DNA of 64,000 bases from Glossina fuscipes (lineage: Eukaryota > Arthropoda > Insecta > Diptera > Glossinidae): positions 1,590,316-1,654,315 of the forward strand of contig NW_024003803.1 in NCBI RefSeq assembly GCF_014805625.2, read 5' to 3'. The position numbers and the translations under genes were made by a program. This document shows positions 40,491-52,733 of the stretch, one piece after another; position 1 is the first letter of the stretch; every line of letters begins with the position of its first letter. The notes below the pieces were generated by a model, which was not told the DNA's origin, did not search any database, and worked only from the letters and a program-made list of their open reading frames with translations.

Positions 40491-40656
40491 CTCCCGAATC
40501 CGCTGGCGATCTGTCTTTTTTACGCTTTTTCTTTTTCGACACAAAGCCGTAATTATCTCTCGCACTCCAATTTGGATATAATTGCATGTGTAGTGCACGA
40601 GCTTGTTTTGCTAACTCGTAGTACTTGGCTTGCTGTTCACGACTCAGTGAATGCCA
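40491..40656 (-). CDS. pan: pan alternative HMG second-half exon (proximal, 2a)
   Basis: A 166-nt exon, phase 0 in and phase 1 out. The acceptor is ATATATATAG with only a short pyrimidine stretch (CCTCTTTTT), and the donor GGGAG|GTATTG is weak. It reads [37 protein letters not shown] and [18 protein letters not shown]. It supplies the rest of the HMG box and the basic tail that bends DNA and carries the nuclear localisation signal. SARDNYG and the KKKKRKK tail match the usual TCF/LEF form, while QQ and QARA replace the more common EEQ and ERQ. It lies 764 nt downstream of the first HMG half. Joined to 11836, the split codon is G|GA (Gly). Confidence 0.95.
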
Positions 40657-41420
40657 CTATATATATTATAAAAAGAGGCTTTTTTGGTTGTAATTGTCAA
40701 ATTTGTAAAATAATAGCAAAAAATAAAAATCACACCCTAACGTGCAAAACTAATCATTAGTAACAATAAATGGGGCTATTATCTTGATTTCTAAAGATAT
40801 ACATAGCGCGAATATCGCGGCGACTGCTTTGCTTTGTAAGTCTACAAAATATTTCGCAGAAATCTAAAAAACGACCGGAGAGTTTCCAATCATTTTAAGA
40901 ACAAACTGAGGATATATGCGGTGCAGAGAATTTACTTAAGTGGTTTAGAATAACTAAACTGACTTTTGTCCTATCTAAAAATATCACCTAATGTAATCTA
41001 TCTTAAATATAATTTTTAATTTATATACAATATCAGAATTGGAAAATTTTTGCACGTTAGTGTATGAATATAAACACAATCATATGCAGACTGATATCTT
41101 ATTCATGTCAAGTCAACGGGTGAGACATTGCTAAATAAAGGAAATTTAAACCAATCAAATTTTTATCGCCGCCAGTTGATTTTTTCAAGCAGGAAGAATA
41201 TCGTGTAAAACAGAGACGTATGCACAATTCCTCGAGAGGAATAAAAAATAATATAATAATGCATCTTTTTTGACCATTGTAACTCAGAATCTTTCATACG
41301 AGATCGGTAACATGTTTTTTATTTGATTACCAATAACAAGTATGATGGATACTGAAATGCAAATAGTTGTTGAATGTATTGAATAAGATAGTGGCAAAGG
41401 GAAAAAATAAGGAGACTTAC
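40657..41420. other. pan: pan intron splitting the HMG box
   Basis: 764 nt between the first HMG half (donor AGG|GTAAGT) and exon 2a (acceptor ATATATATAG). No repeat or other feature seen. Confidence 0.75.
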
Positions 41421-41607
41421 CCTTCTTCCAAGGATTTGATTAATAGCTGCCGACTCTTTTAGAGTGCACTCGGCGACAACTTTGGCACGCATCTCTTTCA
41501 TATACAACATGAAAGCATTTAATGGCTTTTTGATATGTGGCTTTTTCTTTTCACTTGAGTTATCCCTGCAATTATCGGTTCCCTGTATATTTTTACTCTC
41601 AAGATTC
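41421..41607 (-). CDS. pan: pan exon, first half of HMG DNA-binding box
   Basis: A 187-nt exon with acceptor TCTGTTCCACAG and a strong donor AGG|GTAAGT. It enters in phase 2 (first base G completes AGG or ATG) and leaves in phase 0. It reads [42 protein letters not shown] and [20 protein letters not shown]. This is helix 1 and the start of helix 2 of the TCF/LEF HMG box, including the nearly invariant [15 protein letters not shown] stretch that contacts the DNA minor groove. The box is cut exactly before the Trp of the GRRWH motif, and that Trp begins each of the two alternative downstream exons. This exon is common to the canonical and long isoforms. Confidence 0.97.
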
Positions 41608-42445
41608 CTGTGGAACAGACAGAAAAATAATGTTCAAACGCATTGAATAAAATATCAGATCTGCTTCTCATAGTTTTCAAAGAAATCTAAGACGATACGT
41701 AAACCCATGAACGGCAAGTCGGTTGTAATTCTCAAAAGCCGTAAATTATGATTTTAAATGTGTGGCTTGAGGAATATACAAACTAAATTGATTTCTTCTA
41801 GCTGATGGAAAATATTCTGACGCTCGTTTATGTGAACGACGTTGTTTAAATTTGTCTAAGTTAATTTAGCAAGTCCAAGCTCTTATTATTTTTCGCTTAT
41901 TATAATCTCAAAACAATGCAAAAAATTTTTTGTCATTAAAGGCAACCATGTTCAAGTTATCATTTTTGACCAACTTGCATGATAAAATACTGAAACACTC
42001 TTATCAAATAAAAGCTTATTTCTTATGAGAACGTTTTTGGTGCACAAGACAATCCAATCCCAACCAAATTTTCCCCATTCATTTAGTATTTCCAAATATT
42101 ACTTTTTATTAATTTTTATCGATAAATATTCAAAAAATATTGAATAGTTTTTATAACAACTTTATAACAATTTTTTTCGATGTGTTGTCTTAGGATGAAT
42201 GATCTTACATTGCATCAAATTTCATCAAAATATTGCGAAAATTGTGACAATACATGGACAGATATCAAATAAACAAGCCAAATGATGCTGCATCAATTCA
42301 GAAAATAATTCTGAGTCGTTTTCAGCCTGTTCGATTCATTAGATGAATGGGCACCTACCACAAGTGGTGTGGGGAATAATAATGAAGACACCAAAATATA
42401 TAAATTCATTTACATAAAAAAGAACAAAACGAATTATATTTTTAC
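41608..42445. other. pan: Short pan intron after the long alternative exon
   Basis: 838 nt. The donor AAAAT|GTAAAA contains an in-frame stop right after the junction, so an unspliced transcript would end here. AT-rich with no other content recognised. Confidence 0.6.
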
Positions 42446-45327
42446 ATTTTCTTCAATTTACTGCTGATACTGAGATCGAAGGGCCCGTCTGAATATGTTA
42501 AAGGGTTAGTAGTAACATTTGCTGCTGTACGTGACGAATTGGTGATTGCCTCATTCGTGCTGTTGTCACTTTGTGAAACTATCGTTGCTTTGACGGACGC
42601 GGTTGCCGCATTAATAACAGCGGCGGCAGTTAATGCATTAAATCGCGCCGTAAACATTTCGTTGAGGGCTCGTTCCTGTAGAGCAGCTACAGCTGCAGCT
42701 GTTGATGAAGCGTTTGAAGTAGTGGTATGCGTTCTATACAGATGCGCGTGTTGGCTATTGCTGTTTGTATTTTGTTGGTCAGTTGGTGTGATTGGTGCTG
42801 AAAATATGGGTAGCAACTCCAATGGTGGAGTCGATGTCGACGTTGAAATAAGCGATGAGTCATTCGATTTACTGCACATTTTAGTAGCGGATGCTTGTGG
42901 AACGGTTAGTTGCGGTGCGATTCTTAGTTCATCGTTGGCATCAGGGTCTTTTTTACAAGACCTTTCATTGGTGTCACGTCTTGACAAATTGTCAAGTGTA
43001 TGCAAAGGCAGATTAGTGATAGAAGCGTGATTGGATTGAATAGCATAACCAGGAAAAGGATCCATCTGGAACTGTTTGGCAGAGGTTCGATTGCTTAAAG
43101 CAGTGAGAAACGAACTAGCTCCGGCATCTGACATTAGTTTGTTTACACTTTGTATGTCGTCAACTGAGTGGTAAGCTGTGGGTGAGCTTTGCGACATTAT
43201 ATGTTGCGCTTGATTTGGCAGCGCAACAGGGGAGGTTAATGCTTGTTCTCGGTTTTCTTTAATCACTGCTGTTTTATAAAGACCACCTTTTTGATTAATG
43301 GCGGCGCATTCCAACAAAATCTCGGCGGCCGTCACGGCTCCTTCGTTTAGATGCAATCCTAAATTTTTCGGATGCCAGATGCAAGTCGAAGATTCTATCA
43401 TTATTTCTTTGTCGTCGGTTTTGTTACAATTTTCACCATTTCCGCCTATCTTTGGTATATCCTGCCCTTTCTCAGACTTATGTTCCAAACATTCACTTCG
43501 TTCAACTTTCAAAATAATTTGTTCACTATCGCGCTCGTGTGCAAAAACGGGTTTTAACGGCATAAGTTCAGCGGCAGTGGTCAACGCCAAGTCCACTAAT
43601 TCACGCACAACTTTTGAAAATTTTGCCGATTCTAGTTCTAAGGTAGTGTCTTCTTCATAGCGTCGTAGCCCTCTTAGATAAATTTGTCGAGCATTTTCGC
43701 ACTGTTTGGTAAGCAATTTTATATTGCTTATAATAGACTGAACGAGAATTTGCTGATTTTTTGCCAATATGTGAGGTTTTTTATATTGATTACATTCATC
43801 ACCGCAGTTTACACTATTTTCTGAACTCTGAGAGAAGGTATCAAGAAAGAGTTGACGCATATCTTGATTAAGTGCCAGGTATTTTTCCATTAGTTGTTCA
43901 GCTTTGAAGAGCGCTTTCAGTTGAGCCTGCCACAAATGCAACGGGTTCATGCTGGTAGGAGGTGAAGGAGTTTCATTAGATAATGAAGAACTAGAGCGTA
44001 AGGATGCAATGGGCGAACTACAATTTAGTATCGGACCGCCATTATCACTAAATTGGGAAAAACGATCTGTATGTACTTGCAAATTTACTGCTTTGTTGAG
44101 TGTAGATTCCATAGTTGACGGTAACTCAGCAGTGGACCTAGTAAAATCCATTATATGGAGAGATACGTCGGCAGGTTTTGCATGAAGGGGTACATTTGGA
44201 GTAGCGGTTGTTGTCGTTGTATTAGCTGCTGTCAGTTGGGAGTAGAGAACTTGTGGCGCTATAAAAAAAGCGGGTGATACAGGTGACTCCATTTCCGAAT
44301 CCTTAGAGGTACAATTCTTTTCCTTGTTGCGATGTTTTATAATTTCAAATAATAATGATGATTGCTTTAAATCTGCTTTCAGTCGTAGCGACCGTTTAGC
44401 GATTTTTTCTAAATGGCGAGTTTGGGACGATAATGAAAGATAATTTCCGTTGTTATTTTTTGCCGCAGCGTAAGAAGCCAAACGATGAAGCAAGCTTCGG
44501 CCTTTCGTACGAAAAATTTGTGGGGTTCGTGGAATACTAACGGGGTAGATAATATTTGTTGATGTTTTATCATGTGATTGTCTCCTATTGTGCTTCACAA
44601 TATCTTCTTTAATTTGTAATGCTTTTAATTTATAATCTGAGTTCTGACTCAACTCATCATTTGGTTCACTGGCAACATGGCGAGTGCGGTCATCGGTGGT
44701 GTCAGAAGCCAAAGACGCAACAGCGGCAGGAGCAACGAAAGTGCCTGGCGTTTGCAAAATACTGTGGTCATCGTCCCCTGGATAAGATAGGGAAGGTGAT
44801 AACAATGGCTTTATGCGCTTGGTTTTGAAATTCGTCAAATCAGTCAGACTAGATGATGAGGACGATGAAGGTGAACCCAGTGAGGATAGTGATGATTGGG
44901 ACATCGTAGGCGAACAAACCGGCGTTGGTGATATTGACGGCACTGGAAAGTAACCTGAAAAATCTGTTCCTAATCCATGGCCGGGAGGTGATAAATATTT
45001 GCGTGCACTAACCGCTACAGTCGTACTACTAGATGTAAGCACACAACTGTTGCTTACAGAACCGAAGGGGCCAACAGAATTGCTAACTGTACCATTAGTG
45101 AAAACGTGAGTGACAGTGTTATTATTCACTAAAGATGTCGATGGCGGCAACGGAAGTAGAAAATCAGTATGGCCAGAAAAATATGATGATGCGGGTTGTG
45201 ACATTACCGTCGTAATTGCTGCTTCCGCTGCTGCTACCGTTGAAGTAAGTGTAGTTTGCATTAAGTTTTGCATTCCGCTGTAAAGTTGCTCACTCTCTGG
45301 GCTATATTCAGTTCTTGATTCAGTCAT
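42446..45327 (-). CDS. pan: pan alternative long 5' exon (isoform-J-like)
   Basis: An open frame of 960 codons plus two bases on the minus strand. The ATG at 45327 has a good fly context (TTCAAATG), and an in-frame TAA lies ten codons upstream (45360-45358), so translation should begin here. The predicted donor is AAAAT|GTAAAA after 42446, phase 2. Joined to 41607 it gives KLKKM then NLESKN and the HMG box. The product is rich in Ser, Thr, Ala and Asn, with a poly-Ser run near residues 150-165, a helical charged region near 460-560 (AQLKALFKAEQLMEKYLA), Ala-rich runs near 890-930, and GPFDLSISSKLKK at the end. PFDLS fits the CtBP-binding consensus PxDLS. No beta-catenin-binding domain is encoded here. 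From recall, Drosophila pan has a 1192-residue isoform J, and this exon fits its specific N-terminus. A whole 2.9 kb frame kept open in an AT-rich intron argues for selection. If the intron is kept, the protein stops right after the same Met. Confidence 0.85.
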
Positions 45328-48300
45328 TTGAACGATAATTACCGGCGGGATCGTATGTTAAATTAATTTTTGTAGACTTGACTTTTTTACATATTGCTCA
45401 AGAGCCCACGCCTTAAAGTATAGAAGTTTTACAATTTACAATTTATTTAACCATAAGACGAATATTTCATGGCATTAAAAAATTATTTAAAACTTTATTA
45501 CAGAAACTTTTTTCTTCCTGGCTTATCTTGCGTAGATAATGATTAATATTGCTATGCTGCTCGCAATTCTAAACTACGGCGTTGGATAAAATAATAAATT
45601 TTATTTTATAAAGTTTTATGTTGCTCTTTCGCTCTTTAACCCTCGTTCTGTTAATCGTTTAAAGCACGAAACGTTTTCTCATAATAATTTGTCTGCAACT
45701 TCCATAACGACTTAAACAGGATGAGTAGCAGCCATAATTAGCCCCGCAAAGAACGCAAATTTTTTTTATTGTTTTGTGTACACAGATTTCAATTTCATCA
45801 GTTACTAGATTTAACCTCCTAGTATTGTGATATCACCTTAGCAATAAAGCTTTTGTATTATTACTACAAACAAATTGAACGGAAGGCAGCTTCTAAGTGC
45901 ATTGATGATAATCACTAGTTGTGAAGTGAAAAAAATCAATTATTGAAATTTTAGCACTTTTTTACAAAAGTTTCGATTACTTTTTTCTGTACATTATGCG
46001 TGCATGGAGACGACATACAATGGAAAATTTGTCTACACATATACAGATATTAATTAAATGGACTTATTATTTATATGTTTTGCACGAGAAAGATTGTTGC
46101 ACAGAGTTGAAAATAAATTTTTTTGTGATTTCGGCTCTTTTTGTTTACACACACTCAGCCTCCCTTAATGAGAACAGGCAGCCAAATAGAGTTGCCCATC
46201 TTTAAACTTTGAATATATTTAGGTGATGCAAAGAGATGCAAGTTATATGGGAGCAAAGAGCGAACACATACAGATGTATCACTCCAAGCTTTAATTCGCT
46301 TTGGAAGACACATTAGTAATTTACAAAATTCGAAAAGAGCAGAAACAAGTTTATTTTTAAAAGGACTGATGGCAAAAGCCAATTACATTGGCTATCGGTT
46401 GTAAGAGCTTGCACACTAACTTTCATTTAGCGACACTGAGAAATCATATGCAAACAGATAAAAACATTCCACCTTTCTTAAAAAGCAAACGTATTTAAAT
46501 ACAATTGGCTTTTTTCTTCTGCGGGTTTAAATCAACAACAGATGATTTACCAAGCTGAGTAAAAAAAGTTAAATGTGAACACGAAGTTCTTTGGTTGAAC
46601 CTTAATAAAGTTGGTGGTTAGCCTGTGTGTATACATATGTTTGCGCGTTACCACGCTCCCACCTAAATATAATAAATTTGCGGGAATTGGTCTTTCCGAA
46701 GTTTCAATTATTTTCTTATTTTATTTTTATGACTTGTGATGTAATATGTTCTGCGATTTCGTTTATTCTACGACTTTGAGATGATATAGCACAAAGAATT
46801 TCGTAATGTGTGTACGTAGGTGTCTTACGAAAGCGATGACAAGCTTTAAGAGAGAAGAAATAGTGACGTAAGCCGTCAAAACTGCGCGAGTACAAATTTG
46901 AAAAACGCTACGATCATGAAGATCACATATTTGTTTTCGTTTCGTCATTTGACAAGTTTTATGATTGCCTAGTATTCTAATATAAATTTCAGCTTAAAAA
47001 TCTTATGTTGATTTTCCCCGAATTTTCGTTCGTCGTCGTATATAGTTTTTGATCGTTTATTAATACTAGAAGATTAGATGGAAAAAATAAAGATTAGATG
47101 AAATTATGTATAGGTATATATTTGTATATGTATATATTTAAACACACACACATGCATATGCATATATGTATATATATACATATGTATATATGTATAAATA
47201 TTTATCTATATGTATAAATATATAGGCGCCATGAACATATATTTTACCCACCACAACAAACAAGAGAGCTCAACTTTCATTCATCACACATTACTCATCA
47301 TACTATTAATTAATCTTTCTTTTCTATGTCGCACACTATCGTTTACTTGCATTTATCAAAAACACATTCAATCATACAGATACATATTGTCGCTGCGATT
47401 CTTTTTACTCATTCCTTGATATTTATTTACCTGAATAAAAAAAGGAAAGAAATTCATATTAATGCTAATATTATCATATGATCTGACTTATTAAATGGGC
47501 AACACAACAAAAACGTTGTGCTTTTGTTTTTGAACGACTTGCCAATTCTACAACCGATTTCGATTTTAAGCAAAATCATACATCTAATACGATTATTTAT
47601 ATATACAAAAAGGCTTAGTATACCAACATATTATTTTTCACCGATTTTTGTCGAAAAATATAAAAATCTTCAAAAAAAAATATATAAATATCTTTTTCGT
47701 GTACCAATTTTCTCAAAGGAAAGCATAGGGAGTTGTCGTAAACATGGCCCGATCCAATTAATTTTCAAAGTTCCATCTATAGCCAAAATGCGTTGATGTA
47801 CCAAATTTCTTCAAAAATATTTCGGAATTTACAGGGTCTAGGCTTTTCCATAACCCGCGAAAGTATCGTATTACGCATCTATCCATTCTCTTTAAGAGAA
47901 GAAAATCTATATTACCGATTTTTCTGGTTCAATTATGCTACCATTCATTAACATTAATTTAGCATAGTTTTCAAAAAACAAGTTGAATGAATTCAACGGT
48001 TTACCGCAGGAGTCTTATGTTTAAAAATAAGTTCCGTAAGGCATTTAAACAAAAAATAAGCAAATGGGCAGCAATCAGTCAGTAATTGATTTTATTACTG
48101 ATAGTCATGTTAGGATCGATATAGTACAATTTAGTAAAAGACCGTTACTACAAAGGGTTGCAACTTTCCTTCGTTCAACTCACATAAATATTTTAAATAC
48201 CACTATTATTTTACAAAGACTGAGAAAGCTTAAGTCTCTTAGGCTAACAACAGACACACAATAAAATTTTGTCTTGCTTGCTTCGTTTAGCTACCTAAAA

Positions 48301-51070
48301 ATAGGGACATATAAAAGGTTTTGCTTTCTTGACTCAAAAGGCAGTTGTGAGGAGCAAGAAATCAACTTTACTTTTAACACTAATTTTCGGCATCCGTCAA
48401 TCTGACGAATTTGTGATTTCAAGCTCAAAAACCCTGCATAAGTATGTAGATATCTTCAGATGTTATTTACTAGTTTTTAATGATTTAATGCAGCAAATAT
48501 ATTTGTCAACTCTTTCTTTTGGGACTCGACCATATTGCTATTTCTACATGTGGTATACCTATTTTTACTGAAGCCCGTCAATTTGACGGTTAAAGTTCGT
48601 GAATCGTGAAGATCAATAAAATAAAAAGAGGCGGCTGCAATTTAGCACACACATTCTTAATCGATTGAGGAAATGAGGTTAAAAATGGACGTGATCTGCT
48701 CTCACAAACGCCCGTAATGTAGACGAAACTAAAACAGCCTAGAAAAACAACGAAAAATTTTTCACATTTTTAACTATAACTTTCGATCCCAGAAATATAT
48801 CTGTGAAAAACTAGTAAATAAATATTTGCCAGAATCACCTGCACATTCGGCGCAAAAATAGTCCCTACGGGTTTACTTGTACGTTCACAATTGATGACTC
48901 AATGGGTGAGTTAGGATATATATACAATTTTACGCACATTGAGTTCTATTTGACGGTACCTACTATCATTTGATTTTACTAGAAATAAGCTCGATAAATT
49001 TGGCATAAAGTTTTATTTAGCACCTAGCTCTGCAAGCAAATATCTAATAAATTACCGACCACATTTAGGGAAAGACGGGCACCGACTATTAAACGTATTT
49101 TTGAACAAATACGTTGTGCTCAGGTTTGCTGGTCCATATTTATACTGTGGCCGAAATATAACTACAATTAAGAACTTCTGCGCGTGTATTTCTACTTCTT
49201 TCTAAAAAAAGTTGCTTACCAAAACAACTACTCTCATGAGAACTTTAATGATTAGAAAGATTGATATGATCCCATATTCTATCAATTCATATTCTATAAT
49301 ACATAAAAGATGTTTTTGGTTAGTTCTAAGCACAATAATGTGAAGACAGAGGGAAATATCAAACGTACTTCTGAAACCGTTGCATTTTGCAACAAAACTA
49401 AGTGAAGTGTTGATATTCTCGGACAAGTGGTTAAAAAATATACCGAGATAGCACGATCTCGTTGATGGCCCCTTCAGGTACTGACTGCCATTAGTGCTTA
49501 GATATTAAACAAGGAGACAGCTGGAGTAGTCGTGCCTCGGAAGGATTTTCTCTTTACGTAACGTGTTCAGTCTGTTATCTGACGCATCAAGCCCGAATGC
49601 TCCAAAAACTTGTCAAGTTTTGCTACGTAAGAAAAATGAAGCTTAGTATGCTTGCATTTAAATTAAAAAGTTTGTACGCGGAACTTGTACATCCAATGTA
49701 GATACTATACGTAAAAGATGTATAGAAAAAGACCGTCATTAAAATGGCATAAGATGTAATCATATTATTTAGATAGAAATGTCTTTTTAAAGTATTGGTC
49801 AAAAAGACGAATTTCTGTGAAAAAGATATATGTAGTCAATGACCGTAAGTCTAGTAATATTAAATAGTTACAGATTATATCGTAAAGACCTTAAATGGTT
49901 TGAAAGTGCTAACTCACCTATTATCGTCAATTGTGAATGTATTACTGAATCGCTCGGAACCGAACAAGCAGGTGCTTCTGGAAAATTTATAGGTACAAGT
50001 TGTTCAAAACTATACTTGCGGGATCGAAATTTATAGACGCAAAGGTCTTTGTCTATGTCACTGCAGTTTTTTCTTGATTGCGGGCATGCACGTGAATACG
50101 TCACGCCCACTTTTTCGACCACACTTTTCGAATCGATCAAGGGATACGTATGCCACATTTCAGCTTCCTATACTTACTTTTGCAGCTGTGACGATTCGGA
50201 AAATTGTTAGACAAATTGACGTGGTGTTTCTACTCATCGCTTTCAATATCTTTGTGTGCCAAAAAAGACTTCATTTGTTGACACATTTGCAGATCCTGAT
50301 CCATCTTTCAGCCAAGCAAAACTATTAGAAACGAGTGAACATCGTCTTAAAATACGCCATCGAATATATACAATAGCCCGACAAGGTCTACAAATACTAC
50401 TAAAAATTAAGGTTTCTTTTTTTATTGATTCAAAGTCAAAAAATATATTTCTTAAGACCCAAAACTCATATTCAATAAAATAGTACGTCCAACCCGTGTT
50501 ACAAGCATGTCAAATACTTCAAATTGGGTAGTATATAAATTAACTCAAGCTAAGTGAACAAAACCAAGCTGAGCAAACAAAATTTGATGCACTAAGAAAT
50601 GCAAGATCAGCGTCTGCGATGAATTATCAAGAACAATATCACGCCACCGCAAAAATCAAAGAAACACAAGGTAATTTGTAAAGCAGCATAAGTTTTTAGT
50701 TTTGTTTATGTAACTCAAGTGCGGTCGCATTGACCGATAAAATAAAACATTTTTTTTTTTTTAGATCTCGGTAAAGGTACATCTTAAGTTATATATGAAG
50801 TACATATGCTTTTAATTAACGCCAATAGCCACATTTATTTAACAATGTTTTCCTACATATCTATCAAAATTCCAGTTATGACTTGCAGCTGCGCAACGAA
50901 ATATTGTCTTCTTCTCTAATTTCTGCGCTCCATTGCTTTGAAGTTAACTCAAAAAATCAGCGTATTCTTTCAATGGACCCACCTACAATTACGAAGAAGT
51001 TGAAATTCTTTAGGTTTTCTCCTTTTTTTTATCGATTCATATACACCTCGAATATCGTTTAAAATGCTAT
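45328..51070. other. pan: Region upstream of the long exon: 5' UTR/promoter and intron
   Basis: The first few hundred bases above 45327 should hold the 5' UTR and promoter of the long isoform; no convincing TATA box or initiator could be picked out. Further on are AT/TG-rich simple sequence at 47100-47220 and small palindromes at 48395-48407, 48575-48589 and 50722-50736 that resemble the ends of the piggyBac-like relic. A minus-strand frame at 49868-50158 has no domain I can name. Confidence 0.45.
47100..47222. repeat. AT/CA-rich simple sequence
   Basis: Runs of TATATTTG, ACACACACAC and ATATGTATATATATACATAT, including palindromic TA/TG stretches. Low-complexity DNA. Confidence 0.65.
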
Positions 51071-51071
51071 A

Positions 51072-52733
51072 TGTATGCTAAACCTACCGACATTTCATGT
51101 AAACCTAATCCTACCATGAGCGGTCAAATGACCGCTTCAAAAAAACATATGTATCTTTGTAAAGTGGATAGTAAACAAAATATTTTTCTGATGCTACAAT
51201 AAAAACTCGTTCCCCTCTCTTCAATGTTGTATGTTTTATTTACTTTTATGCATTTTCATTACATTTTTTACAAATTACAGCATTTTGTATTGCACATTTT
51301 CTACATATTTATATGTTTTTTACATTTTATACAAATTATGTTTGTTTTATTGACTTTACAATATCTTATTTGACAAGATCTCCGTTCAGAAGAAACAGTA
51401 TTTGTATTTATTATTGTTTTTGATAAGAATTCTTTGCTTATCTATGTCTCTTTCTGATATTCGGTCCCAACTTCTTCTGCCAATTGAAATGAAAACTCTT
51501 GCCTCGATATTTCTTCACCCGTCGTTTCTTTATATAAAATCCATGCATTTATCCCGGCTAAATATAATATATTGAAAAATACCTGTAAAGGCCATTTTTG
51601 ACATTTAGATTTTACACTATATTTTCTGTCCATTTGATTGGTTACATCTACACCAAATTTTGTGCTATTGTAAAATCTAACTGTCTCTGGTATACGAGTA
51701 TCATTTTTTTAAATTTCAACGGATGAGTTCATTAAATTAAGTATCAATATTTTTTTATTGGGTTTAGCTTCATATATTGTAAGAATAAAATCTTTCGATT
51801 TGTATAATATTGTTGAGAAGCGTGTCATACTATCCTTTGCCTGTCTCGCTAATTTTGGTAGCTCTCTTTTATTTCTCCAGATAGTTCCAACAAGCGTAAT
51901 TCTTTTTGCTAGAAGTTTACTCGCTAGTGACGCGCTTGTGAAAAAATTGTCAACTTTTTTATTTCTCCCATGGCCCGTATATGGTTCTGCTAATTTCAAA
52001 ATTACAAACTCTCCAAGTGCGATTGATGATTCTCTCACTTCATCTTTTCCCAAATATGGAAAGCCGTTTACTATATATTTACTAGTTACATCGGAAGCTA
52101 ACCAGAATTTTATGCCAAATTTGTCCGGTTTGTTGGACATGTATTGAGTAAATCTACAACGTCCTTTTGTAGGAAACAATTGTTCATCTATAGCAAGATA
52201 TGCTCCTGGTTTATAACAGTTTTGACTGTTTTCGATAAATTTATACCAAACTTTAGAAATCAATGCGAACTTATCGTTTGGTAAGCGTTGGTTCGTTGAT
52301 TTTTGTTGTCAAATCGAATAAACCTCCTGATTTCTGCGAAGTCATTTCGACCCATAGTTGTCGAGAAAAATGACGGACCCCATTTCGTGTTCCATAAATA
52401 TGATAAATTAATATTTTTAGCCTCACATGCGCCGCGTGCATATAGAGGTCCAATAAATGCATATAATTTTGCAATAGATAAATTCCATTTCGTTTTCAAC
52501 ACTCGTTTATAGTCGTAAATAACATAAATTTTTCCGTTCGTGGTAGACTAGACATGGTATAATTTGTTTTCGGAAAATAAACAATAAAAAAAGTTGTAAA
52601 TATTGAAAAATAGGTTGTATGTGTATTTTAAGAAAAGTCAATAAGCTACATGATGATACAGCAACGTTGTATGCGAGAAATTTTAAACGAAATTTTAAAA
52701 ACGGTCATTTGACCGCGCATGGTAGGTTTAGTG
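51072..52733 (-). mobile_element. piggyBac-like DNA transposon, internally truncated
   Basis: Both ends carry the 14-bp palindrome CGGTCAAATGACCG (51121-51134; CGGTCATTTGACCG at 52702-52715) inside inverted repeats of the form CxCTAAACCTACCATG. At the right end, the repeat directly abuts TTAA (52734-52737), the piggyBac target. The left end is altered: the CTAAACCTA-ATG unit is present twice and no abutting TTAA is seen. The transposase lies on the minus strand inside (51246-52510). At about 1.66 kb it is shorter than an intact element, mainly at the transposase N-terminus. Confidence 0.72.
51246..52510 (-). pseudogene. piggyBac-family transposase, broken
   Basis: Read on the minus strand: LYARGACEAKNINLSYLWNT (near 52440), GRNDFAEIRRFIRFDNK, a frameshift near 52260, then YLAIDEQLFPTKGRCRF (first catalytic Asp, near 52170), KVDNFFTSASLASKLLA (second Asp, near 51950), an in-frame TAA (51711-51709), FGVDVTNQMDRKYS (third Asp, near 51655), another frame change near 51440, and a C-terminal Cys-rich finger (RSCQIRYCK, IICIKCKKHICRKC, VICKKC; 51400-51250). 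All three catalytic Asp are readable but in interrupted frames, and the N-terminal part is missing (about 420 residues against 550-600 usual). Fewer lesions than in the mariner relics suggest a younger insertion. Confidence 0.78.

Noticed and set aside
42539..43660. Long plus-strand open frames opposite the long pan exon (42539-43030 and 43298-43660)
   Set aside because: They are antisense shadows of a biased Ser/Ala-rich coding sequence; they have no recognisable domain and no splice logic.
49868..50158. 96-residue minus-strand frame starting MWHTYPL, at first considered for a pan exon
   Set aside because: It lies on the wrong side of exon 54635-54486 for the expected WHTPSVYS sequence, which was found at 55274-55191; no domain recognised.
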